64,000 nucleotides of DNA from SHVO01 sp050246995 (GTDB taxonomy: Bacteria; Pseudomonadota; Alphaproteobacteria; Rhodospirillales; Rhodospirillaceae): contig JBFWVA010000001.1 of NCBI GenBank assembly GCA_050246995.1, forward strand, positions 496,001 through 560,000, in the 5' to 3' direction. The notes under the pieces were generated by a model. That model did no database searches. It was given only the letters and a program-made list of their open reading frames with translations, and was not told the origin of the DNA. The translations under genes and the position numbers were made by a program. Below are positions 33,079-43,323 of this stretch, piece after piece. Numbering within the stretch: position 1 is the first letter of the stretch; every line of letters starts with the position of its first letter.

Positions 33079-33996
33079 ATGTCACTTAAACCCCTGCCTT
33101 CCGCTCGACAGCTCAACTATCTGGTCGCCCTCGTGGAAACCGGGCATTTCGGCCGCGCCGCCAGGAAGTGCAACGTCACCCAATCGACCTTGAGCGCGGG
33201 CCTCAAAGAGCTGGAAGCGCTACTCGGCGTCACCCTGATCGAGCGCACGCGGCGCCACGTGGTTGTCACGCCCCTGGGACGCGTGGTCGCGGCCCGCGGG
33301 CGCGAGGCGATTCGTTATCTGGAAGACTTGGTCGATCTGGCCCAGGCGGGGCGCCGTGAACTCGCCGGGCCCCTTAATCTCGGTGTCATTCCAACCATCG
33401 CACCGTACGTACTGCCGCGACTGGTGGCCGAGACCGAGCGCATGTTTCCCAAACTGAAATTGTTCGTGCGCGAGGAACAGACCGCACCGACGTTGGCTCG
33501 GCTGCGCAAAGGCGAGCTCGATCTCGCTTTGATCGCGCTGCCCTATGACACGGACGGCCTCGAAGTCGCGGAGATCGGCGAAGAGGACATGGTCGTATGC
33601 ATGCCGGCCGGTCATCCTCTGGCCGCGCGCAAAGCGATACGCGAATCCGATCTCGCGGACGTGCCGCTGCTACTCCTGGAGGGAGGCCACTGCCTGCGCG
33701 ATCACGCGCTGGCGGCCTGCCGGCTTTCCGACCGCACCTTGAAGGAAGTTTTCCAGTCGACGAGTTTGCCGACCTTGGTGTCCATGGTGGCGGGCGGACT
33801 GGGGCTTACCCTTCTGCCACGCATGGCGGTTGCCCGCGAGCTGGCCGGACGCGCCGACCTCGTCGTGCGTCCGTTTGAGAAACATCATCCGATGCGCACG
33901 ATCGCTCTGTGCTGGCGCGCGGCCGCGGCGCAAGGCGATAACTACGCTAAGCTCGCGAAAGCCTGGGCCGGCGCGAAGATCGCCGAGCAACCTTAG
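33079..33996 (+). CDS. oxyR: peroxide-sensing LysR regulator OxyR
   Basis: 305 residues. N-terminal winged helix-turn-helix (HFGRAARKCNVTQSTLSAG...ELEALLG) and a LysR substrate-binding-like domain. The two redox cysteines, C205 and C214, are 9 residues apart in LEGGHCLRDHALAACRL, matching E. coli C199-C208. In OxyR the disulfide forms on peroxide exposure and activates target genes. The divergent ahpC-ahpD operon is the expected target. Confidence 0.96.
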   Translation: MSLKPLPSARQLNYLVALVETGHFGRAARKCNVTQSTLSAGLKELEALLGVTLIERTRRHVVVTPLGRVVAARGREAIRYLEDLVDLAQAGRRELAGPLNLGVIPTIAPYVLPRLVAETERMFPKLKLFVREEQTAPTLARLRKGELDLALIALPYDTDGLEVAEIGEEDMVVCMPAGHPLAARKAIRESDLADVPLLLLEGGHCLRDHALAACRLSDRTLKEVFQSTSLPTLVSMVAGGLGLTLLPRMAVARELAGRADLVVRPFEKHHPMRTIALCWRAAAAQGDNYAKLAKAWAGAKIAEQP

Positions 33997-34859
33997 CCCT
34001 TGGGAATAGCGACGTTGTCGATAAGACGCGCGCGGCCCATATGCGCGGCGGCGAGGATGCGGCCTGGTTCGGCGTTAGAGCCGAGGGGAGCCAGCGTTTC
34101 GGCATGGCGCGCCTCGACATAATCCACTTTTGCAAATCCGGCGGCGAGGATCTGCTCGCGCGCTGCGGCGGTGGCCGCGGCGATGCTTTCACCTTTCGCG
34201 ATCGCCTTCGCCGCCGCGGTGATCGCAGTGTTCAGGACGGGCGCCTTGGCGCGTTCTTCGGGGCTCAGATAGGCGTTGCGCGACGACAGCGCGAGGCCAT
34301 CGGCCTCACGCACCGTTTCCACACCGATGATATCGACCGGGATGTTGAGGTCCGTCACAAAGCGGCGAATGACGGCGAGCTGCTGGTAGTCTTTCTCGCC
34401 GAACAACGCGATGTCCGGCAGCGCTTGCAGGAGGAGCTTGGTCACCACCGTCGCGACGCCGTTGAAGTGACCGGGACGATGCGCACCGTCCAATTGCTCG
34501 CCGATCCCCGCGATCTGGACGCTGGTGGCGAAGTTCGCCGGATACATGACGGAGACATCGGGTGCGAACAGAAGGTGTACGCCCACCGCATTCAGCATCT
34601 CGAAATCCTCCGTCTCACGGCGGGGATACGAGGAAAGATCCTCATTCGGTCCGAACTGCTTGGGATTGACGAAGATCGTGGCGACCACGCGGTCGGCCAT
34701 TTTCTTCGCACGCTCCATGAGCGTGGTGTGTCCCTTATGCAGAGCGCCCATGGTCGGCACGAGCGCCACGGTGTGACCTTCTCGCCGCCAGCCTTGGATA
34801 CGGCGGCGCAAACTTTCAACATCCCGTACAGTGACGAGATTTACATTGGCGGCGGCCAT
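33993..34859 (-). CDS. panC: pantoate-beta-alanine ligase PanC
   Basis: 288 residues from ATG 34859 (a TTG at 34868 overlapping the panB stop is possible). Nucleotidyltransferase HIGH-type motif GALHKGHTTL; other family motifs NPKQFGPNEDLSSYPR, GHFNGVATVV and FGEKDYQQL. It joins pantoate and beta-alanine with ATP, the last step of pantothenate synthesis. It follows panB by 5 bases, and its 3' end overlaps oxyR by 4 bases. Confidence 0.97.
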   Translation of the reverse strand: MAAANVNLVTVRDVESLRRRIQGWRREGHTVALVPTMGALHKGHTTLMERAKKMADRVVATIFVNPKQFGPNEDLSSYPRRETEDFEMLNAVGVHLLFAPDVSVMYPANFATSVQIAGIGEQLDGAHRPGHFNGVATVVTKLLLQALPDIALFGEKDYQQLAVIRRFVTDLNIPVDIIGVETVREADGLALSSRNAYLSPEERAKAPVLNTAITAAAKAIAKGESIAAATAAAREQILAAGFAKVDYVEARHAETLAPLGSNAEPGRILAAAHMGRARLIDNVAIPKG

Positions 34860-34864
34860 AGGGA

Positions 34865-35755
<891 letters not shown>

Positions 35756-35854
35756 GCGTTGGTCCTCATGGCGCGCTCTCTACTCTATTTTGAAATCTTT
35801 TATAAGAGTGCCCGATCTTATCCGAAAACCGCTCACTCTTTTCGGGATCGCACA

Positions 35855-35932
35855 CTATTTGCGGGAGCGGTAATACCACAGGATAGCCCCAATGGCCGCG
35901 AGTAGCACAAACACTCCAGCCGCCTCAGACAT
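35855..35932 (-). CDS. possible 25-residue membrane peptide
   Basis: ATG at 35932 to TAG at 35855. The product is one hydrophobic helix (GVFVLLAAIGAILWYY) followed by RSRK, a positive-inside pattern typical of small membrane proteins. The ribosome site (AAAGTGACG) is weak. It lies in the gap between panB and the histidine kinase gene. Too short for certainty. Confidence 0.3.
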   Translation of the reverse strand: MSEAAGVFVLLAAIGAILWYYRSRK

Positions 35933-35958
35933 CGTCACTTTAAAGACTCACATTAGAC

Positions 35959-37422
35959 TTAGAGGGGCAACCTGATCACGAACGTGGTGCCGGCGTTGGT
36001 CGTGGACGCCAGTTCGAGATCGCCGCCCTGCACGCGAATCAACTCGCGGGCGATAGGAAGACCTAACCCAGCGCCGCCGGTACGGGTAGAGCCCGCGAAA
36101 GGGACAAAGAGATTTTCAAGCGTCCGGCGCGGCAGACCAGGCCCATTGTCGGTGATTCGGATCACCGCTTTATCCTCGTCGCGGCTGGTTTCAAGCGTAA
36201 CCGCGGTCGCGCCCGCCTGGGCTGCGTTGCGCACAAGATTATCCACCGCACGCGTCAGCAGTTCGGGATCGGCCATGAACGTGAGCGGATCGCCCGTTAC
36301 ACGCAGATCGCATCCGTTACAAACTTTCTGCAGCGCGACGGCGATGCCCCCAAAAATTTCAGTGCTGTTCAGAGGCTGCTTATGCACGTCTGGCAGGCCC
36401 TGCTTCGCAAAGCTCATGGTGGTGGTGGAGAGCTGCACGGCGCGGTCGACGGCTTTCATCATGCTCGCGGTCATGCGCCGCACCTCGGGATCTGGCGCAG
36501 CCTCGAGACCATCCAATTCCAATGTGGCGGTCGCGAGAATATTGCGAAGGTCGTGCGATATTTTCGTAACGGCCGTGCCCACGCCGGCGAGACGTTCTTT
36601 TTCCAGAAGCGCCTGGCGCAGTTCCTGTTGCATAGCCGCGAGGGCTTTCTCGGCAACGCCCACTTCGTCCTTACGGTCGGACGGTTCGATGATCCGCGCG
36701 GGATCCTCGGGCGCCTGTTGGAACGACGTGATAGCCTCGGTAAGGCGGCGCAGCGGATGCACGGCGAGCCATTGCATGCTGACATAGACCGCAGCCGCGG
36801 CAATGACGGAGACGATGAAACCGATGAAGAGGATCCTGCGCCCGTAATTGTACATTTGGGCACGCAGCGGCGATTCATCGAGATACACTTCGACCAACAC
36901 CTGAGGATCGCGCAAGGAGTAGCCGGTGACGGCGACGGGAACCTCGCCCGAACGCGCCATCATGCTGAAGGCGTTGAAGATCGATTCCCAATAGTTCTCG
37001 CCGCGCAGGTCGTAGACATGCGGGAGCACGGTCGGGATGCTCGGACCAAGAGTACGCGGCGCTTGGCCGGGGCGAAAAATGGTCATCCCGAACATGCCGC
37101 TTTGGAACAACAAGGTATCGCGCAGCAGAGGATCGATCTCGCGGGTCGCGACTTCGAGCGCGACCAGGACCAGATGCGCCTGTTCCAGTTTTTGATTGAG
37201 GTAGGCGATACGGGCCCGGCTGATCATGGGCGCGAACACCGCCGCCTGAGCAACCATGACAAAGGCGATGGTGAGTATGAGCAGGCGCGCCGAAAGGCTG
37301 GAGGTTCGCTTGGGCGGGGCGGGAGGGCGGGAGTCGCGGGCACGCCGGGCCCGGGCGAGTTCGGCTTCGCCCTCATCCAGTCTGATCTGCCTGCGGTCCG
37401 CCGGCGCCATCGGCACTCCCAT
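35959..37422 (-). CDS. membrane sensor histidine kinase, orphan
   Basis: 487 residues from ATG 37422 (ATG 37410 with GGGAG upstream is an alternative; the open frame to 37752 overlaps the rpmH promoter). Two hydrophobic helices bound a periplasmic loop of ~130 residues, then HAMP-like region, H290 in SHDLRNIL, N-box (DNLVRNAAQAGA), G1 box (DNGPGLP) and G2 box (GGAGLGLP). No response-regulator gene is adjacent. The stimulus is unknown. Divergent from rpmH. Confidence 0.9.
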   Translation of the reverse strand: MGVPMAPADRRQIRLDEGEAELARARRARDSRPPAPPKRTSSLSARLLILTIAFVMVAQAAVFAPMISRARIAYLNQKLEQAHLVLVALEVATREIDPLLRDTLLFQSGMFGMTIFRPGQAPRTLGPSIPTVLPHVYDLRGENYWESIFNAFSMMARSGEVPVAVTGYSLRDPQVLVEVYLDESPLRAQMYNYGRRILFIGFIVSVIAAAAVYVSMQWLAVHPLRRLTEAITSFQQAPEDPARIIEPSDRKDEVGVAEKALAAMQQELRQALLEKERLAGVGTAVTKISHDLRNILATATLELDGLEAAPDPEVRRMTASMMKAVDRAVQLSTTTMSFAKQGLPDVHKQPLNSTEIFGGIAVALQKVCNGCDLRVTGDPLTFMADPELLTRAVDNLVRNAAQAGATAVTLETSRDEDKAVIRITDNGPGLPRRTLENLFVPFAGSTRTGGAGLGLPIARELIRVQGGDLELASTTNAGTTFVIRLPL

Positions 37423-37649
37423 GTCGCGCCGCCCCTTTTTCCACTGGGCTAGCCGCGAAGGCCCTGTCCTAGCACACCTTTGGAGCTTCCCTATGACCCG
37501 GGCGAGCGTCCCCAAGGGGCTTCCGCCCCGACCGGCCCGGTCCTTCCAAACGGTCCGATTCTCGGTCAGATACGCCAGAATCGGGGTTTTCGCCCCACCA
37601 GCCGCTTTCAATGGGGGTGAAATAGTTGAAAAATAAGGGGTCCTTGCCA

Positions 37650-37679
37650 TTGACTTGGCCGCCCGGGGGCCGCTATACA
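37650..37679 (+). promoter_or_regulatory. sigma-70-type promoter of rpmH
   Basis: -35 element TTGACT (37650-37655) and -10 element TATACA (37674-37679) with 18-base spacing, both close to consensus. It would give a leader of about 55 bases before the GTG start of rpmH. Confidence 0.8.
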
Positions 37680-37693
37680 CCGCCCGCAATTGA

Positions 37694-37721
37694 GCCCGGT
37701 CCGCCGGGCCCTTTCTTTTTT
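37694..37721 (+). terminator. GC hairpin plus T-rich tract in the rpmH leader
   Basis: GCCCGG, loop TCCG, CCGGGC, then CCTTTCTTTTTT. This resembles a factor-independent terminator, yet it lies between the candidate promoter and the rpmH start, about 10-30 bases after the expected transcript start. Attenuation is possible, or the stem may serve mRNA stability. Confidence 0.5.
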
Positions 37722-37741
37722 GACGAACCGGAGTTGGTGAC

Positions 37742-37876
37742 GTGAAACGCACCTATCAGCCCAGCAAACTCGTGCGCAAGCGCCGCCATGGTTTCCGTTC
37801 TCGCATGGAAACGGTCGGTGGCCGCAAAGTGCTCGCGAACCGCCGCGCCAAGGGCCGCAAGCGCCTCTCGGCGTAA
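37742..37876 (+). CDS. rpmH: ribosomal protein L34
   Basis: 44 residues with GTG start; GGAG (37730-37733) lies 8 bases upstream. The sequence KRTYQPSKLVRKRRHGFRSR is the universal L34 start, and the rest is the highly basic C-terminal half. First gene of the conserved rpmH-rnpA-yidD-yidC cluster. Missed by length-limited gene finders. Confidence 0.98.
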   Translation: MKRTYQPSKLVRKRRHGFRSRMETVGGRKVLANRRAKGRKRLSA

Positions 37877-38011
37877 TTTGGCGGCTTAAGTCCGACCCGC
37901 TCCTTCCCGGAGCCGGAGGCGCCCCACACAGGTGGAGCTATGTCTCGGGACACAGCCATTGGACCAGCACGCCAAGCTTCAGACAGTGAAGTGCGCCGTG
38001 GCCGGCAATGG

Positions 38012-38380
38012 ATGCCCGTTCAGCGCCGTCCTGATTTCTTGAGAATCGGAAGCTCCGGCCTCAAGCGCGTCACGCCCGCATTTATCCTTCAGGCCGCCCC
38101 TCGTGACATGAAGAGGGATGCTGTTGACGATCACGATTCGCCGATCCATGTGGGATTTACCTGCAGCCGGAAGGTCGGTAACGCCGTTGCGCGCAATCGC
38201 GCGAAACGGCGTTTGCGCGCCCTCACCGACCGCCTGATCGCCGAAGCCGATCCATCGCTCGACTATGTGCTGATCGGCCGGACCGAAACGCTGACCCACG
38301 ACTTCGCCGCGATGGAGAATGACCTGCGCGCCGCCTTTAAGAAAATCGCGCAGCCGCGCACCCGAGGGCCGCGCGCATGA
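38012..38380 (+). CDS. rnpA: ribonuclease P protein component
   Basis: 122 residues from ATG 38012; longer frames to 37940 lack domain-like residues. The N-terminal RRPDFLRIGSSG, the helix IHVGFTCSRKVGNAVARNRAKRR with the RNR box, and the strand DYVLIGR match RnpA. It pairs with the RNase P RNA (not in this window) to mature tRNA 5' ends. Overlaps yidD by 4 bases (ATGA). Confidence 0.95.
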   Translation: MPVQRRPDFLRIGSSGLKRVTPAFILQAAPRDMKRDAVDDHDSPIHVGFTCSRKVGNAVARNRAKRRLRALTDRLIAEADPSLDYVLIGRTETLTHDFAAMENDLRAAFKKIAQPRTRGPRA

Positions 38381-38616
38381 AGCTGTCGCCCGTAAGTCAT
38401 TTGCTGCGCGGATCGATTCGCGTCTATCAACTCACCGTGTCGCCCCTTCTGGGCCCGCGTTGCCGCTTCCACCCGAGTTGCTCGGAATACGCCTGCGAAG
38501 CGATCAGCGCGCACGGCGCCGGAAAAGGCGCGATACTCGCGGCCAAGCGGCTTCTTCGTTGTCATCCCTGGGGCGGATCGGGTTTCGATCCCGTCCCCAC
38601 ACCTCCCTCTTCGTAA
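38377..38616 (+). CDS. yidD: membrane protein insertion factor YidD
   Basis: 79 residues. Family core visible as VYQLTVSPLLGPRCRFHPSCSEY and LLRCHPWGGSGFDPVP. YidD assists YidC in inserting inner-membrane proteins. Standard position between rnpA and yidC. A second ORF in another frame at 38319 is a shadow. Confidence 0.97.
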   Translation: MKLSPVSHLLRGSIRVYQLTVSPLLGPRCRFHPSCSEYACEAISAHGAGKGAILAAKRLLRCHPWGGSGFDPVPTPPSS

Positions 38617-38634
38617 CCAGGATCTGACGCGCCT

Positions 38635-40386
38635 ATGGATCAACGTAACCTGATTATCGCTGCTGCCGTCTCGATGGTGATCCTGCTCGGCTGGGAATTG
38701 TATTTCGCACCGAAGCTGATGCCGCCCCCGGTCGAGGTCACCGAAACCGCGCAGCCGGCCGCGCCGCCCAACGTGGACACCAATGGCCCGTCCGCGCCGG
38801 TGGCCGTCCCGTCGCCCGAAGGTCAGCCGGTGGCCGCGCCTCCGGCAACCGCGCCGGAAGCCGAAGCGCCGCGTCTCAAGATCGCGACGAGCTACGTGCA
38901 AGGTTCGGTCTCGCTCGCCGGCGGACGGGTGGACGACGTTCACCTGACGCGTTTTCGTGAAACCACCGACCCGAACAGCCCGGCAATCACGTTGCTGACC
39001 CCGTCGAATTCGCCGAAGCCTTACTATGCCGAGTTCGGCTGGATTGCATCGGACACGACGCTGAAGCTCCCGGGCGCCGGCAGCCTCTGGACTACCGAAG
39101 ACCCGAATGCGGTCCTGACCGATACCACCCCGGTAACAATCACCTACGATAACGGTGAGGGGCTCGTGTTCCGCCGCACCTACCGCGCCGACAAGGAATA
39201 TCTGTTCCGCGTCGAGCAGACGGTGGCCAACAACAGCGGCCGCCCGGTGACGATCTATCCCTATGCCCTCATCGCGCGTGTCGATACCCCGCAGCTCGCG
39301 GGTTTCTTCATCCTGCACGAAGGCCCGATCGGCGTTTTCAACGGCACGACATTGCTGCAACCGAAGTACAAGGACCTGGTTGAAGACGGTCCGCAGACGG
39401 TGGCTGAGTCCACCGGCGGCTGGATCGGCATCACCGATAAATATTGGCTGGCGGCCGTTGGCTTCGACCAGAAGATGAAGGTCGCCGCGAGCATGACGCA
39501 TACCGCGACGAATGGCCGTGACCGCTATCAGACGGACCTGCGCGGCGAACCGCTATCGATTGCGCCTGGCGAAGAAAAGAGCGTGAACGCCTATGTGTTC
39601 GCCGGCGCCAAGGAACTCGAGCTTCTGGACCGTATCGCGACCGATCCCGGCCTGACGCAGTTCGATCTCGCCATCGACTTCGGCTGGTTCTACTTCCTGA
39701 CCAAGCCGTTCTTCTATGCCTTGCGTTGGCTGCACGGCCTCCTCGGCAACTTCGGCTTGGCGATTATCGCCTTCTCCACCTTCCTGCGCCTTTTGATGTT
39801 CCCCATCGCCAACAAGCAATTCAAGGCGATGAACAACATGAAGCGCCTGCAGCCGGAGATGAAGAAGCTGCAGGAACGCTACTCAAACGACCGCGTGAAG
39901 ATGAACGAAGAGCTGATGGCGCTGTACAAGCGTGAGAAGGCCAACCCGCTGTCGGGCTGCCTTCCCATCCTGCTCCAAATCCCCATTTTCTTCGCGCTAT
40001 ACAAGGTGCTGTTCGTGACCATCGAAATGCGTCACGCGCCTTTCTACGGCTGGATCCACGACCTGTCGGCGCCCGATCCGACTGGGCTTTTGTGGCTGTT
40101 CGGTTTCGTGCATTGGGATATCCCGCCCTTCCTGCACTTCCTGAACATCGGTATCTGGCCGATCATCATGGGCGTGACGATGTTCCTGCAGCAGAAACTC
40201 GCACCGCAACCGGCCGATCCGGCGCAGGCCAAGGTGATGATGTTCCTGCCCGTGATCTTCACCTTCATGATGGGCACGTTCCCGGCCGGCCTCGTGATCT
40301 ATTGGGCGTGGAGCAATCTGCTCGGCATCTTACAGCAATCGATCCTGCTGCGCAGTGAGCCGGCGCCCGAAGCCAAGAAATCCTAA
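38635..40386 (+). CDS. yidC: membrane protein insertase YidC
   Basis: 583 residues. First transmembrane helix at residues 4-26, Pro/Ala-rich linker, a large periplasmic beta-super-sandwich domain (~90-340), then the conserved insertase core with five helices from about 355 on, including MGTFPAGLVIYWAWSN near the end. YidC inserts membrane proteins alone or with SecYEG. It lies 18 bases after yidD and is followed by engB. Confidence 0.98.
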   Translation: MDQRNLIIAAAVSMVILLGWELYFAPKLMPPPVEVTETAQPAAPPNVDTNGPSAPVAVPSPEGQPVAAPPATAPEAEAPRLKIATSYVQGSVSLAGGRVDDVHLTRFRETTDPNSPAITLLTPSNSPKPYYAEFGWIASDTTLKLPGAGSLWTTEDPNAVLTDTTPVTITYDNGEGLVFRRTYRADKEYLFRVEQTVANNSGRPVTIYPYALIARVDTPQLAGFFILHEGPIGVFNGTTLLQPKYKDLVEDGPQTVAESTGGWIGITDKYWLAAVGFDQKMKVAASMTHTATNGRDRYQTDLRGEPLSIAPGEEKSVNAYVFAGAKELELLDRIATDPGLTQFDLAIDFGWFYFLTKPFFYALRWLHGLLGNFGLAIIAFSTFLRLLMFPIANKQFKAMNNMKRLQPEMKKLQERYSNDRVKMNEELMALYKREKANPLSGCLPILLQIPIFFALYKVLFVTIEMRHAPFYGWIHDLSAPDPTGLLWLFGFVHWDIPPFLHFLNIGIWPIIMGVTMFLQQKLAPQPADPAQAKVMMFLPVIFTFMMGTFPAGLVIYWAWSNLLGILQQSILLRSEPAPEAKKS

Positions 40387-40387
40387 G

Positions 40388-41041
40388 GTGACCGCCGACC
40401 TGAATCCGAGCTTCGATCCGGCGGTCGTCGAGACCGGCCGCCGGTTGTTCGCGCAGCAGTGCGATTTCATGCTGGGCGTCCTGGAGCTGGCGCAGATGCC
40501 GGACGCCGATATACCGGAAATCACCTTTGCCGGCCGATCGAACGTCGGCAAGTCGAGCCTGATCAACGCGCTCACCAATCGCAAAGACCTCGCCCGCACC
40601 TCGGTCACGCCAGGCCGGACGCAGGAGATCAATTTCTTCGATCTGGGGCGGCGGCTGATAATCACCGACCTTCCCGGCTACGGCTATGCCCAGGCGCCTA
40701 AAGACAAGGTCGAGGTCTGGACCGATTTCATCCGAAAATATCTAAAGGGTCGCCCGACCTTGCGCCGGGCCCTGATGTTGATCGATTCCCGCCACGGCCT
40801 GAAAGACACCGACCGCGAGATCATGAAGCTCATGGACGACTCGGCGGTGAACTATCAGATCATCATGACCAAAGCCGACAAGGTGAAGCCCGGCCCCTTG
40901 GCCGAAACGAAGGCGGCGATTCAAAAGGAACTGGCGGAGCATGTGGCCGCGCACCCGCAGATTTTAGTGACCAGTTCCTCGGATGGCTTCGGCATCGCGG
41001 AAGTGCGCGCCGCCCTGACCGAACTGGCTTTACCGGCCTAG
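40388..41041 (+). CDS. yihA: ribosome biogenesis GTPase YihA/EngB (YsxC)
   Basis: 217 residues with GTG start at 40388, one base after the yidC stop; a GTG at 40355 inside yidC is less likely. G1 GRSNVGKSS, G2 TPGRTQ, G3 DLPGYG, G4 TKADK and G5 SSSDG are present. An essential GTPase for the large ribosomal subunit. Sits in the usual cluster after yidC. Confidence 0.96.
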   Translation: MTADLNPSFDPAVVETGRRLFAQQCDFMLGVLELAQMPDADIPEITFAGRSNVGKSSLINALTNRKDLARTSVTPGRTQEINFFDLGRRLIITDLPGYGYAQAPKDKVEVWTDFIRKYLKGRPTLRRALMLIDSRHGLKDTDREIMKLMDDSAVNYQIIMTKADKVKPGPLAETKAAIQKELAEHVAAHPQILVTSSSDGFGIAEVRAALTELALPA

Positions 41042-41122
41042 TCGCGCGGGGAGTTGCGCTCCGGGCCGGTTGGCCTTATGCGGTAGTTGAGAAAACATCA
41101 ACGCGTAGCCTATCCGAGGGCC

Positions 41123-42037
41123 ATGACCGTAGAACGCAATCCCAACGCCGACCATGAGATCTGGTTGGAGAAAGCCGGTATCCTCGCGGAAGCGCTGCCG
41201 TTCATGCGCGAACATTCCGGTGAGACCGTCGTCGTGAAGTACGGCGGCCACGCCATGGGCGATGAAACCACGGCCGCGCGATTCGCCAGCGACGTCGTCC
41301 TGCTGAAACAAGTCGGCATCAACCCTATCGTCGTGCACGGCGGCGGCCCCCAGATCGGCGCCATGCTGGATCGCTTGCGCATCCAAAGCTCGTTCGTCGA
41401 CGGCCTGCGCGTCACCGACGCGGCGACCGTGGAGATCGTCGAGATGGTGCTGTGCGGCTCCATCAACAAGGCGATCGTGACCGCCATCAACAAAGCCGGC
41501 GGCTTCGCGGTCGGCATGTCGGGCAAGGACGGGAATCTGATTAAGGCACGCAAGCTGCGCCGCTCGAAGAAGGACCCGGGCTCGAACATCGAGAAGATTC
41601 TCGACCTCGGCTTCGTGGGCGAACCGTCGGAGATCAATCCGCACATCCTCGATACGTTCGAAGAGTCCGATATCATCCCGGTCATCGCGCCAATCGGCGT
41701 AGGCCCCAACGGCGAGACCTACAATATCAACGCCGACACGGCGGCAGGAGCAATTGCCGCGGCGGCGGGCGCGACGCGTCTTTTGATGCTCACGGACATC
41801 GCGGGCGTTCTCGACGACACGGGACGGCTCATCAAGGAAATGACCGTGGAGCGGGCGAAAACCCTGATCCAGTCGGGTACTATTTCCGGCGGCATGATCC
41901 CGAAAGTGGAAACCTGTCTCGATGCGGTAGATCAAGGCGTGGAAGCGGCGGTGATCGTGGACGGCCGTGTGCCGCACGCGGTGCTGCTAGAGCTGTTCAC
42001 GCCGCATGGCGCCGGGACATTGATCCGGGCGAGATAG
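41123..42037 (+). CDS. argB: acetylglutamate kinase
   Basis: 304 residues from ATG 41123 (41087 is also open but less likely). The amino-acid kinase fold shows VVVKYGGHAMG, VHGGGPQIG, a substrate loop VTDAATVEIVEM and the ATP site region LTDIAGV. It makes N-acetylglutamyl phosphate in arginine synthesis. The next gene starts 25 bases later; no other arg genes are here. Confidence 0.96.
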   Translation: MTVERNPNADHEIWLEKAGILAEALPFMREHSGETVVVKYGGHAMGDETTAARFASDVVLLKQVGINPIVVHGGGPQIGAMLDRLRIQSSFVDGLRVTDAATVEIVEMVLCGSINKAIVTAINKAGGFAVGMSGKDGNLIKARKLRRSKKDPGSNIEKILDLGFVGEPSEINPHILDTFEESDIIPVIAPIGVGPNGETYNINADTAAGAIAAAAGATRLLMLTDIAGVLDDTGRLIKEMTVERAKTLIQSGTISGGMIPKVETCLDAVDQGVEAAVIVDGRVPHAVLLELFTPHGAGTLIRAR

Positions 42038-42062
42038 GCCGCGCCCTTGAAACGGTAAACGC

Positions 42063-42743
42063 TTGAACACACCAAAGCGCGAGGATTTCGCCGGGATCGA
42101 CGTTTGGGTGTTCGATCTCGACAATACGCTTTATCCGGCGAGCACCAATCTGTTCGCGCAGATCGACGTGCGGATGAAGACCTACATCGCGCAACTGCTG
42201 AATATATCGGTGGAAGACGCGTTCAAGCTTCAGAAGCAGTACTATCATAAATATGGAACGTCGCTGCGCGGTCTGACACTTCACCACGGCATCGATCCGG
42301 ATGCGTTCATTGACCACGTGCACGACATCGACCACAGCGTGCTGAACGCCGACCCACGTCTTGACGCCGTTCTGGCGGCCCTGCCCGGCCGCAAACTGAT
42401 CTACACGAATGGCTCCGCGTATCATGCCGAGAGCACGGTCAAGCGACTCGGCGTGGCGCACCACTTCTCCGACATCTTCGATATCCGCGCGGGCGACTAC
42501 ATCCCGAAGCCGGATCCCGCCGGTTACGCGGCGCTGATCGCCAAACACGCGGTGACGCCCACGACAGCGGCCATGTTCGAGGACAGTCACAAGAATCTCG
42601 AGCCTGCCGCCGCGCTGGGCATGAAGACCGTCTGGGTACGCCACGAGGGCATGCCGGCGAGTGAAGGCGAGAATCTCAGCCACTGTCATTATGTAACGGA
42701 CGATCTCCTCGCCTGGCTGAGCGTGCTCACGGATAAAAAGTGA
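42063..42743 (+). CDS. HAD-family pyrimidine 5'-nucleotidase (SDT1-like)
   Basis: 226 residues from a TTG start. HAD motifs: VFDLDNTLYP (Asp nucleophile and acid), TNGS (motif II), KPDPAGY (motif III Lys) and FEDSHKN (motif IV acids). The cap and sequence style match the SDT1/pyrimidine nucleotidase group common in alphaproteobacteria. Overlaps the next gene by 4 bases (GTGA). Confidence 0.9.
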   Translation: MNTPKREDFAGIDVWVFDLDNTLYPASTNLFAQIDVRMKTYIAQLLNISVEDAFKLQKQYYHKYGTSLRGLTLHHGIDPDAFIDHVHDIDHSVLNADPRLDAVLAALPGRKLIYTNGSAYHAESTVKRLGVAHHFSDIFDIRAGDYIPKPDPAGYAALIAKHAVTPTTAAMFEDSHKNLEPAAALGMKTVWVRHEGMPASEGENLSHCHYVTDDLLAWLSVLTDKK

Positions 42744-43297
42744 GTGCGAGAACCGCGCTTGCGGGGCTGCTATTGGTGGCGACGCCGGCGAGCGCCGATG
42801 ATGGTGTAGGCATCGACCAACTGCTGAATTTCGCCGCGAATGGCTGCGTGCCCTACGCCATGAAGGGTACGCCCGTGGACACCTTCGCGACCAAGGAGCG
42901 CGCGCAGCGCTTAGACGATAAAACGGCACGCCCCTTTCTCGGAACCGAAAGGGGCGCGGTCTATTTAAAAACCGATACGCGACATCCCATCGCGCTGACG
43001 GCAAAAACGGACGGCGCATGCACGGTCAACGCGCGATTTCCCGGCGATCTCACGCCCATGATCGAAGCCGTCGACGATTATTTTGTCGGGCCGGGCAGCC
43101 GCTTTTATCCCGGGCGCGTCTTTGAAGAAGCCTCAGTGCACGGCGGATGGGTGACACACCGGATTTATTTGGCGCAACGTGGCGACAAACAGATCGTCAT
43201 TCTGTTTTCGGCAGATCCGAAAGCGCCGGCACTCGAACAGATCGCCGTCACTGTGATGGCCGAGAGGAAGCCGCCGGTCACGCCCTCTCCTCGTTAG
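42740..43297 (+). CDS. secreted protein of unknown function
   Basis: 185 residues with GTG start overlapping the HAD gene. Signal peptide MSARTALAGLLLVATPASA; mature part with two Cys (NGCVPYA, DGACTVNARFP), which may form a disulfide, and a mixed alpha/beta pattern. I do not recognise the family. Probably cotranscribed with argB and the HAD gene. Confidence 0.78.
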   Translation: MSARTALAGLLLVATPASADDGVGIDQLLNFAANGCVPYAMKGTPVDTFATKERAQRLDDKTARPFLGTERGAVYLKTDTRHPIALTAKTDGACTVNARFPGDLTPMIEAVDDYFVGPGSRFYPGRVFEEASVHGGWVTHRIYLAQRGDKQIVILFSADPKAPALEQIAVTVMAERKPPVTPSPR

Positions 43298-43323
43298 AGA
43301 AAAGGGCGGGCCTTGATGGGGCC

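Noticed and set aside
36382..37452. 356-residue frame antisense to the histidine kinase
   Set aside because: Kinase motifs on the minus strand are complete; this frame is a shadow.
38263..39501. 412-residue frame antisense to yidC
   Set aside because: YidC is clear on the plus strand; the antisense sequence is Arg-rich and has no recognised domain.
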